The notes beneath the pieces were generated by a model. It ran no database searches. It was given only the letters and a program-made list of their open reading frames with translations, and was not told where the DNA came from. The position numbers and the translations under genes are program-made. Positions 55,781 to 64,000 of a stretch of DNA of 64,000 nt are shown here, piece after piece (the first letter of the stretch is position 1; each line of letters opens with the position of its first letter). Source of the DNA: Leuctra nigra. Lineage: Eukaryota; Arthropoda; Insecta; Plecoptera; Leuctridae. Where the stretch lies: the NCBI GenBank assembly GCA_934045905.1, contig OW203768.1, positions 20,908,770 through 20,972,769 of the forward strand, given 5' to 3'.

Positions 55781-57439
55781 TCCTGGAATTCAAATCCGGT
55801 AACAAGGCCACAGCATAAACGGCTGAACCGATTGATCTCACATTTTTACCACGTGTGCACTTTTGGCGTCTGATTTAACCTTCACCCCATGAATTTTTTG
55901 TGCCGCCATTTTGAAACCGGAAGTGACGTCATATCTCAACAACGGCTGGACCGATTGGAACGAAAATAGCGCCAAACGATTCGGACGGTCATCTATATGG
56001 GAACAAATTTGATCCCATTATTTTGATATTTATGTAACGTATGTTCTTTTGTGATTTTATTTGACTTGATATAAAACCAACCGAAAGCCGCCATTTTGAA
56101 ACCAGAAATGACATCATATCTTAATAACGTCTTATAGATTTAAGCGATACCAACGCTAAACAATTTAGACGGTCAACTTTATGTATTATCATCATTAATA
56201 TTTGCAGTTTCCCATACTGAAACCGGAAATGACGTCACACATTTTAAAAATCGCACAATTGTACATTTTGATGCAATAAATATACTATTTGAGACTGCTT
56301 ATAATAAAATGTAATCATGTTTAAATTATAATTCAAGAGGTCAGTGATTTCAGCAGCCATTTTGAAATCGGAAGAAACGTAATATCTCGAAAACTGGTTG
56401 ACAGATCGGTATAAAACTAGTGCCAAACGATTCGGAAGGCCATCTCTATGGAATAGGAACAGTCAAACTAGAATTTTCCTATTTATGAGGCCGAAAATGA
56501 CGTCATTCAAATTTATAAATCATTATAATCCCCTCCTATACAATAAAAACATATTCAGAAAGCAAAAAATGATACACATCATTTATAGTTATAAATTCTA
56601 TGTGGCAGTGCAGAAAGTTTAGCGACCATTTTGAAAACCGACGTGTTGCCATATCTCGGAACTGGGTTGACCGATTGGAATGAAACCTTTGTTTTTTCAT
56701 GAGAATAACCAAATTGTTAAGGCTATTCCAGTGGTACCACGTGACTATAAACTTATAAAACACGAAATTGGCCAAACTATTGCACACAAGAGGAAGATAA
56801 TGTATTTTCCTCATTCTATTAGTGATTCTACAACCCACTTGACCTTTTTCGACACCAATATTTCGGTCCCGATTTTTTTTTTACGAAATATTGCTGTTTC
56901 ATTAAAAAAATCGCACAGACAGCAATTTTCACTCTACAGACTTGCAAGTGGGCTCGTTGTCTTCGTTATGAAAATGCAAAGAGAACGTCGACGCCCTTTT
57001 TGTTAATAACTTGATAACTTACCTGGCCACAGGCACCAATACATAGGCAAAATTTCCGGTACATACCGACTTTATTTTAGAAAAATTGCAATTAAAATAC
57101 CAAAAAAGGACGTCGACATTTCATAGGTATATGTATTATGATTATTCATGCCAAGTTTCAGGTCGCTATGTTCAACGGTTATTTAGTTCCGATTTTTTCT
57201 GAGAATCGTCTTTTACCTGTTTGGATCGTCACGGATATTTTTTTGACTTTCTAAAATGGGTTGATTTCGCTAAATATCGATCTCAGATGACATCTTCTTA
57301 CAATATTTGCCCTGAAATTAAAATCTCATACCCCCCTAGAATCCCCTTAAGGGTAATTTTTTTTAAAGGATTTAGTAATTGTTCATGTGATATGTGTCAC
57401 ACGTAAGTTGTAAGAATAAACTAAAAAAAGTAGTGATAT

Positions 57440-58010
57440 CCCCATAAAAAACACTCTGTGTAAAAATACCAGCCAAGTCTCTTCAATTTTAAAAAAAATA
57501 ATGACATCTAAAAATTCTGCACTGAAAAGTAGTGATATCAAAAAATTTGCCAAGTCAAAACTTTATTTGAAAATCAAAAAATACTTGGCGCATCGTTTTT
57601 TTAGGGCATTATAGGTATACTATGTATATGTATATTTTATGTATAATTTATAATTGGCTTATACTTCCAAGCTATTTATGTACACGATGCGCCAAGTATT
57701 TTTTGATTTTCAAATAAAGTTTTGACTTGGCTAATTTTTTGATATCACTACTTTTCAGTGCAGAATTTTTAGATGTCATTATTATTTTTAAAGTTGAAGA
57801 GACTTGGCTGGTATTTTTACACAGAGTGTTTTTTTATGGGGTTATTTATACACGATGCGCCAAGTATATTTCGGTTTTTAAAATCATGTTTTGACTTGGC
57901 CCATTTTTTGATATCACTACTTTTCAGTGTTGAGTTTTTTAGATTTCCTATATTTTTTATAGTTGATGAGACTTGGCTGGTATTTTTACACGGAGTGTTT
58001 TTTTATGGTC
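57440..58010. mobile_element. Unit L, copy 3 with an extra right arm
   Basis: Complete hairpin 57440-57841 (ends CCCCATAAAAAACACTC and inverse), directly followed by another right arm (57849-58008) from CACGATGCGCCAAGTAT to GGAGTGTTTTTTTATGG. Confidence 0.85.
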
Positions 58011-58566
58011 GTATTTTCAATACAGTTCTGAAGGAAAGATATTAAAGAGAAATACAAAAATAGTATCAAATAAAATAAGGAAATAGTGTCAAGAAAGATA
58101 ATGATGTCTTATTTACTTATTTACTGAAAACTGTGAACATACCTAATTATACTTCCCCTCTGAGTCCTACGTCTAGGTGAAGATTTGTGCTAAATTTGCC
58201 AAGCAGTTAGTTGTTCTTTATTATGTCTAGGTAGTATTTATTAGCTCTGAATCCAATGTTTACAATGCAATTTTTTTTTAACAAAACACTCTTACACTTG
58301 ACGTTTTCTCAACCATTTCACAAATCTTGTTTTAAAACAGCTATCTACAGTTCCCTCCATGGGTAATCTATCATATAATATTTGATGCTGAATTATAATA
58401 GACACTTTAAATTTATTTATTTCACAAATTATGTTCCAAAATTTCAGACCTCAGATTATTCGATAATTAAAACAATATTTTCTCATTGGTCGAAAAATCA
58501 AAATGAACCAATCAAATTGAAATTCCTTCATTTTCTTCTTTTCTCAACTACGCTGTTGTTTTCTTT
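58011..58566. other. Intron 1 sequence, nothing recognised
   Basis: AT-rich, ORFs unsupported. Confidence 0.5.
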
Positions 58567-58574
58567 ACGATTAT

Positions 58575-58888
58575 CAGTGTTGGGTAAGTTCCTAAAAAGG
58601 GAACTAGTTCCAGTTCCAAAAAAGGAACTACTTCCAGTTCATAGTAGTTCACAAGTATATTTTCAGATTTCAGGTTCATTTTGGTAGCAAAAAATTCATA
58701 ATTATTCATTATAAATCTGTGCAAATCATTTCATAAGACGTTCAACATGTTTATTTGAAAGGAACTTAAAGAAATAAAGTGAAATAAGTTCCAAAATTCT
58801 TTTAGTTCTAAGTTCTAACTTTCTAAGTTACTCTAAAAAGTTCCCCAAAAAGGAACTAGATCTATGCACTAGTTCCTCCCCAACACTG
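58575..58888. mobile_element. Old hAT MITE in intron 1
   Basis: CAGTGTTGGG at the left, CCCAACACTG at the right, flanks ACGATTAT and GCGATTAG, an 8-bp duplication with two mismatches. Inner GGAACTAGTTCC-like repeats. 314 bp, no transposase. Confidence 0.85.
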
Positions 58889-58952
58889 GCGATTAGTTAG
58901 CGACTCACACGACTCCCAATCTTAGTGAAACCTGCTTGCTTGTTCGACTTAC

Positions 58953-59009
58953 CAGTACAGCCATAGAGGTAAGAAGGGTTGCCACAGCTGCGATGAGTTT
59001 CTGCAACAT
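58953..59009 (-). CDS. Main gene, exon 1: signal peptide
   Basis: ATG at 59009 opens MLQKLIAAVATLLTSMAVL, a classic signal-peptide start (one lysine, then a hydrophobic core), and ends exactly on a codon at CTG/GTAAGTCG. Joined to exon 2 the hydrophobic core continues through MLVCVSTS. The start is chosen because it is the first ATG after the predicted transcription start and gives the signal peptide. The assembled protein is about 255 residues up to exon 6. Secreted or, if more exons follow, possibly membrane-bound. The transcript leader would be only 49 nt. Intron 1 is 5,983 bp. Confidence 0.85.
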
Positions 59010-59053
59010 TGTGCCCGCCTATGTATGTACTCTATAGTTACTGGAACTACTGC

Positions 59054-59085
59054 TAACTGCTGGTTGCAACGAGATCGTTTAAATA
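59054..59085 (-). promoter_or_regulatory. TATA-like box and initiator of the main gene
   Basis: On the minus strand TATTTAAA (59085-59078) lies 27 bp upstream of the A in GCAGTT (A at 59058), close to the arthropod initiator TCAGTY. The ATG follows 49 bp later. Spacing fits a TATA-Inr promoter. The motif match itself is moderate. Confidence 0.6.
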
Positions 59086-59088
59086 CCG

Positions 59089-59345
59089 GCAGACTTGCAA
59101 CATAACTAAACACTTGGTGCCCTTCTGATCTCAAGTGTCAAAGATGACTAGTGACGTACATTTCGTTGAATCAATTCTTCTTCTCACCTCGCTTTATAAA
59201 GTTTCTAACCTAGCAGGGTATTGCAACAACAGTTATACTTATTTTGCCATTTTGCGTTAAAATTTTCTGCAATTTTCTTCCTTCTCGGAAGTAAAGTCAT
59301 GCTGATAATCTTAGCTTGTGAAAAATAAGAGAGTGAAGCAAATGC
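59089..59345. repeat. Repeat immediately upstream of the main promoter
   Basis: Matches 33394-34612 without the HINE. Its edge lies 4 bp from the TATA-like box, so the proximal upstream region of the gene is repetitive DNA. Confidence 0.75.
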
Positions 59346-59990
59346 ATTCCAAGAACATTGAAATTGAACTAGTAGTTTTTGTATCTGATTATGTACCTAG
59401 GTACCTATAATATATCGTCACCTTAGTACTTATTTGTTCCGCCCATTTTGCTAATTTCGAGGTATCGCACTTCCAATATTTGCATACTTATTCACGTAAT
59501 GCTACTGCATTGATCAGCCTGAAACCAACTGAAACCCACTTAGTATTCAGGAATTGTCTAAACTATATTTATTTATAATAAAGTGACAAAAATTATCTAC
59601 GCTAGTGTCTACGCTAATTTTGTGATCGGGGTTTACCTCTTGGGTTTTCTTATCTTGAAACCTCCGATATCTGATCTGATATCTATCTCTGAAAACCGGG
59701 CCAAAAGGCTCTTGTGATTATCTTGGTAATTGATTATATTTTATTAGAACGTATAATTAGGTATACGATTCATATATTTTAAAAGTATTTTCAGAACCTA
59801 AATTTTACTCTTAATTTGTACATCAGAAAGAACCCCATGAAATAGGATACACATCATGATAGATGAATGGTACAAATCCATCCAAGGGCCAAGTCCTTAA
59901 AAAAATATTAAAAATTCTCCAAGAATGCGATATTACGTTGTGTTGAGGGGAAGGGGGGGAATGTCAAACTGAGATAGATAAGCCCTGCAG
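59346..59990. other. No gene seen
   Basis: AT-rich sequence, no supported exon. Confidence 0.5.
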
Positions 59991-60113
59991 ATCACCTTAC
60001 AGGTCAGTGAACTTGAAAAGTTAGTCCGTGACACTAAAATTTACGCTCGACGTGCAAGAACCATCCAACTGAGTACTGACAGAAACTGGAGATCTATTCC
60101 TAAAAAAATGAGA
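59991..60113 (+). other. Exon-like segment, helical, possibly cut by a repeat
   Basis: After AGCCCTGCAG (59990), or TTACAG (60002), the plus strand reads QVSELEKLVRDTKIYARRAR then TIQLSTDRNWRSIPKK, a charged helical or coiled-coil-like composition, and runs into ATGAGA/GTAAGTATG at 60113. However the last 25 bases belong to the left end of an inverted-repeat element (about 60088-60240), so the donor may be repeat sequence by chance. No partner exon found. Confidence 0.3.
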
Positions 60114-60240
60114 GTAAGTATGAGAAAAATATGGTGAGAAAATTATTTTACAGGCTTTGATTCTTTTGGTTGATATCGATTTTCTCACTATTTTTTTTCT
60201 TACTCACTCTTACTTTTATCACGAATAGATCCCCCCCTCC
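60088..60240. mobile_element. Small inverted-repeat element
   Basis: GGAGATCTATTCC, AAAAAAATGAGAGTAAG and TGGTGAGAAAAT on the left are mirrored by GATTTTCTCACTATTTTTTT, CTTACTCACTCTTACTTTTA and CGAATAGATCCCC on the right. Related to the pair at 39799-39894. Confidence 0.65.
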
Positions 60241-60389
60241 CTGGATCTGAGATATTGTTGGTTGAAGTTCTCCGTCAATTCCATTTGATAAGCACGGGAA
60301 GTACTTTGGTAGTTAATACAAATTAGAGACTGAAAACTCTCTCTCATATTCACCATGAAATATTTTGTGAACAAGACAATATATTAACA

Positions 60390-60660
60390 AGGAGAAAACT
60401 CTCAGTGTAACGCATTGATGAGCGAGCACCGATACGTGCAACACAGCTATATGTTTCATTGCCTTTTGACTGATATCGTTGATATCGCGAGGGAAGTGAG
60501 CCATTCGCCTAATTTCGGCACGGACAAATATGTTTTTTGTTTGGCTGTCACTGCCGCCAGACAGGTCCCATCAAACTTAAATTTGGCACACATGTAAAGA
60601 CCAACTAAGCTTGATGCAGACTGAAATTTTTTACTTCCGTTACTTCGTTCAAATTTAAAA
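60390..60660. mobile_element. Rearranged HINE fragments in opposite orientation
   Basis: The 3' terminal hairpin region (CTCAGTGTAACGCATTGATGAGCGAGCAC, diverged) lies in minus orientation at 60390-60440. A 5' part (CGGCACGGACAAATATGTTTT, TTGGCACACATGTAAAGACC) lies in plus orientation at 60515-60660. Confidence 0.6.
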
Positions 60661-60760
60661 AAAATCTTTTAATAGGCTAATCAGATCAATCCGGAATTTT
60701 GTTACAACTTTAGGTGCTGCAAGCGCGAGCGATTTTGCCGCCCTTTTGCAGATTTTTTTT

Positions 60761-61680
60761 GGATACGATTAGAGACAAAGTGAGTGGACGAAATTATTTG
60801 AAATTTTAACTATAATTAGATAAATGATAAACTTAGGGTTATCCCTTGGTAGATTTTTAATTTTTTGCTTCGTTAACTAGTAGTAATTACAAGTAGTTTT
60901 TTGGTGAAAAATGGTATATTTTCTTGTCTCAATAGGTGCCGTATATTTAATTTTAAAAATGTGCCAAGTGATAACCCTAAGTTTTTCTTTCATCTTAATT
61001 TAAATAATTCGTCCCCAGTTCAAGACTACGTTATCTCAAAAAATCAATTTTTTTAAAAACTAAAATGTCTAAATATCAGGACCTCTCGTATTAAGTCCAA
61101 TGATGCAAATTCTTATATTTCATAATTTGGTCATCCTAGACCACATAGCGTTGAATTACCCATAGGTAATTTTCAACTTATAATTCGTTTACTACGTTAT
61201 CTGCAAATTTCCTATGCTATTTACAGATAGTGTAGTCTTTCACCAGAATTTTATGTAAACCTGGAGTCAAAACTAAATTTAATTATAAAAACATTATTTG
61301 CAGATAGTGCAGTATTGCTAATTACCATATTTAATCTGTCTTCAGAAATAAAACTTGAGAAGAATGTTAGTTCAACTATCTGCAAATAACGCTGTATTAA
61401 TTAATATAGGTAGTTACATATATTAATTAATATTGCCAATTATAATAATCCAATCAATATTTTGAAAAGTACGTAATGTGTATGTCTGTTGAGATTAATT
61501 TCATAAAAATAATGATACCATTTAACTGTTATTCTGATTTGTTAGGCGATTTTGAAATATTAAAACGCCGTTTCACATAAATAAAGTTTTGCAGATAACG
61601 TAGTCTTGAACTGGGGGGACGTAATCATGATTAAAATTTGAGATCAGTTGGTTCACAGGTACGATCTCCAATCGTATCGG
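60761..61680. mobile_element. Foldback element F1, copy 2
   Basis: GGATACGATTAGAGAC and GATCTCCAATCGTATCGG ends, inner pair TAAACTTAGGGTTATCCC and AGTGATAACCCTAAGTTT. Without the nested element about 310 bp, the size of copy 1 at 17341. Confidence 0.8.
61010..61621. mobile_element. Element nested in F1 copy 2, TIR CCCCAGTTCAAGACTACG
   Basis: CGTCCCCAGTTCAAGACTAC then GTTATCT at the left, mirrored by AGATAACGTAGTCTTGAACT at the right. Inner subterminal copies of the same words occur (GATAGTGTAGTCTTTCACC, CTATCTGCAAATAACGCTG). The F1 copy at 17341 lacks it. TAAT on both sides may be the target duplication. Confidence 0.75.
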
Positions 61681-61875
61681 AAATTTCATAGTTTTTAGCA
61701 GTTTTTATTGAAAAAGCGGCGCCTATAACAATGCAAGAAGCAAAAATTAAAAAGTGCTACTAGTGCTTTATCTGTCCTCGTACAAATTGCCTTATTTTAT
61801 TAACAACTACATTGGTAAAAGATATTGATACAAATCGATTCAAAAACTCTTCAAGGTCACGCTCACTACTCAGCC

Positions 61876-61914
61876 CACTTAACGGGAGTACGAAGCTGCG
61901 TGGCGTCCAACCAT
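61876..61914. repeat. 39-bp exact direct repeat, copy 2
   Basis: Identical to 35556-35594 over 39 bases, with unrelated flanks on both sides. Confidence 0.9.
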
Positions 61915-62435
61915 TAGCAGCCTCGATCAATTAGGAATATTACTGTTGGAATCAACTAATGATGATACTTGCTTAGCATGGTCAGAGATGGGCTGGCCCC
62001 TTCCTTGGGCCGGCCGGCCCATGCTCAGCAGGTATCTCAGCAGGGACTCGGACTCTAGTTTTTTTATTTTGCATTCCACAAGTGTATAAATATAGTAAAA
62101 CACAATACATTAGGCTCATAAACACACAAGAATACATAGAATAATTAATTAAAAGCATTGGAACATGTATAGTACGACATACATGTATGAAGTACAAACA
62201 CGTACATACATGTACAGTACGACTGTTGGTTGGGTGAAGCGACCGCTCCACTAGATTTTAAATTCCATAGAAGCGAATGCAAAGTGGAAACAACGCATTT
62301 TACAAGTGAACAGACACACATTTTCATCACTTTACCACAAATTTTTAAAATACGATATGTATTCAAGGAAACACGACTGCACTCTGGTGGCTATTGTATT
62401 ACTAGGTAAATGGCAGATGACAGGGTACATTTGTA
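61915..62435. other. Repeat fragments, no gene
   Basis: GAAGCGACCGCTCCACTAGA near 62237 is a family K head in minus orientation. 62365-62425 is the uninterrupted form of the repeat split at 44519. Confidence 0.55.
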
Positions 62436-63519
62436 CCCAGAAAAAACACTCCGTGTAAAAAAGGCAGCCAAGTCTCTTTACTTTAAAAAAATTCAACACC
62501 GAAAAGGAGTGATATCAAAAAAGGAGCCAAGTCAATGACATTTTCCAAATATTTAATCGTATTTTTTAAATAAAAGTATAAACACCGAGAAATACTTTAC
62601 AAAAGGACTTGGCGCATCGTTTTTTTAAAGACATCATTCTATACTAAAAGTGGAAAGAAATTTACAAGTAGGTACATTTTCCTCTTTTTGTTGGAGCCAG
62701 AATATATGAATCAAGCTACTTTTAGTAATGGTTATTTTATAGTTTTGTCAATGGCGATAGAAGAAAGATTTCATGCTGTAATAGATAGGTAATATAAACT
62801 GGGAAGAATTAAATAACAATTGGAAGTGGGGCTCATACATATTCTTATAGCACTGTTAAAATGGTGATATTAGAAGGGTAACTTTTCATAATTTGATCTT
62901 GACTGAAGGAAATCATGAAACGTTGTCAAATAATTACTAACTATCTACGGAACACTATTATATATTTTTGAAGTGTCAAGTGTATAAAGTTAAATTTTTT
63001 AATATAAATTCAATGTGACGTTACTGTGTACTTTGTGAAATGTAGTGTTATAAAATGTGGATTAATAGACATTTATTTCATGTTGAGAAGGTATAACGCA
63101 TGAGACTTAGGTAATTATGTTGACCACGAAACAATATTACAAAGATAACTAGATTGTGTATTTATTACAAACATAGGCAACAAGTTTCATCGTGTACAAA
63201 TACAAATAGAAAATATTTTACATAGGTTTGTACAATATGTAATTGAAAGATGTTTCCCTATTATTCTAAAAATTCTAAATGTCGGTTGTATATAAATGAC
63301 ATATGATTATGAGTAGAAAAATATCTTTAAAAAAACGATGCGCCAAGTCCATTTGTAAAGTATTTCTCGGTGTTTATACTTTTATTTAAAAAATACGATT
63401 AAATATTTGGAAAATGTCATTGACTTGGCTCCTTTTTTGATATCACTCCTTTTCGGTGTTGAATTTTTTTAAAGTAAAGAGACTTGGCTGCCTTTTTTAC
63501 ACGGAGTGTTTTTTCTGGG
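62436..63519. mobile_element. Unit L, copy 4, 1.08 kb with a unique centre
   Basis: Arms 62436-62632 and 63330-63519 are near-perfect inverses (CCCAGAAAAAACACTCCGTG outside, CTTGGCGCATCG inside). The 700-bp centre is AT-rich with no ORF of note. Confidence 0.9.
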
Positions 63520-63654
63520 ATATCACTTCTTTTGTTAGTTTATTCATACAGCTTGATGCACATGTCGGAGCAAGGACGAATTTCTTTAAAAAAAATACGC
63601 CTCAACTGATTTGGTTACTAAGAAAAGTTGCGTTTCGTATAAGATTAAAATGAT

Positions 63655-64000
63655 TATCCAAGAAGAATAGCTTAAGTTTCGTTACAATCGATCCAACCGT
63701 TTTCGATATATGACGTCACTTCCGGTTTTGAAATAGCGGCCGAAAATAATGTCGTCTTGAATTCATAATTATAAGTCCTACATAATTGCATAATTTGGTT
63801 GCAATCAGTACAGCCGTTTTCGATATATGACGTCACTTCCGGTTTTAACAATGGCGGCCGAATATAATATTGTATTTAATTCATAATTATTAGTCCTAAG
63901 TATTTCCAAAATTTGATTACAATCGGTACAGCCGTTTTCGATATATGACGTCACTTCCGGTTTTAACAATGGCGGCCGAAAATAATGTAGTCTTTATTCA
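63655..64000 (-). repeat. Three 117-118-bp units with the CCGGAAGTGACGTCA core, cut by the window end
   Basis: TGACGTCACTTCCGGTTTT at 63711, 63828 and 63946, each followed by AATAGCGGCCGAA or CAATGGCGGCCGAA. The cleanest tandem copies of the family K array. Confidence 0.9.

Larger units (their letters stand above)
54050..56700 (+). repeat. Degenerate tandem units with CCGGAAGTGACGTCAT
   Basis: Units of roughly 110-190 bp contain GCCATTTTGAAACCGGAAGT then GACGTCATATCTCGAAAACG and GGCTGGACCGATTGGAACGA, near 54140, 54260, 54790, 55905, 56090, 56215, 56355, 56480 and 56630. The array is interrupted by the TTAA hairpin (54304-54688), a unit L arm and a second family K head (55235). Also present at 37480-37830 and 63660-64000. 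Confidence 0.85.

Noticed and set aside
56398..57006. ORFs between 56.4 and 57.0 kb
   Set aside because: They lie in degenerate family K units on both strands. No splice context; a donor-like GGCCAG/GTAAGT near 57035 (minus) has no exon with an acceptor.

Overview
This is eukaryotic nuclear DNA, almost certainly from an arthropod and most probably a hemipteran insect of the planthopper type. The reasons are an AT-rich background, coding sequence in short exons with GT-AG borders and introns from under 100 bp to about 6 kb, tRNA-derived SINEs, and very dense transposon debris. The planthopper suggestion rests on my memory of two repeat-encoded peptides (ERAKRASPFGSFGTD and VERSLHASQVVRRAHSH) and is inference, not proof. 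I see no operons, rRNA, convincing tRNA, CRISPR or viral genes.

Layout. 1-10 kb: AT-rich sequence with SINEs, MITEs, a transposon with perfect 33-bp inverted ends set between two poly-G tracts, and one possible 3' exon (minus strand, 8.6 kb). 10-16 kb: a possible two-exon plus-strand gene (10422-12195), a diverged tandem array (13.5-15.0 kb) and a GC-rich exon-like island (15.9-16.1 kb). 17-32 kb: nearly gene-free, with a foldback element carrying a nested MITE, a HINE-like element carrying another nested MITE, a GC-rich repeat block at 25 kb, and two hairpin MITEs sharing a TAA target near 31.7 kb. 32-40 kb: three HINE copies and a compound repeat family. 40.0-43.6 kb: 58 complete copies of a 62-bp satellite with higher-order structure. 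44-46 kb: nested transposons, including a hAT element with a perfect 8-bp target duplication. 45.9-59.1 kb: the best gene in the window, on the minus strand. 59-64 kb: more repeats, a second foldback copy and a 1.08-kb long-inverted-repeat element.

The main gene has six coding exons (59009 back to 45895) whose splice phases all agree. It starts with a signal peptide and ends, as far as visible, with an EGF-like motif and either a stop codon or a strong splice donor. A TATA-like box and an initiator sit at the right spacing upstream. I could not name the protein. Introns 1 and 4 are filled with transposons. The most notable non-gene structures are the 62-bp satellite and an abundant T^T-inserting element family that looks like a non-autonomous Helentron (HINE). 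Several insertions can be dated relative to one another because empty and filled versions of the same repeat both lie in the window.
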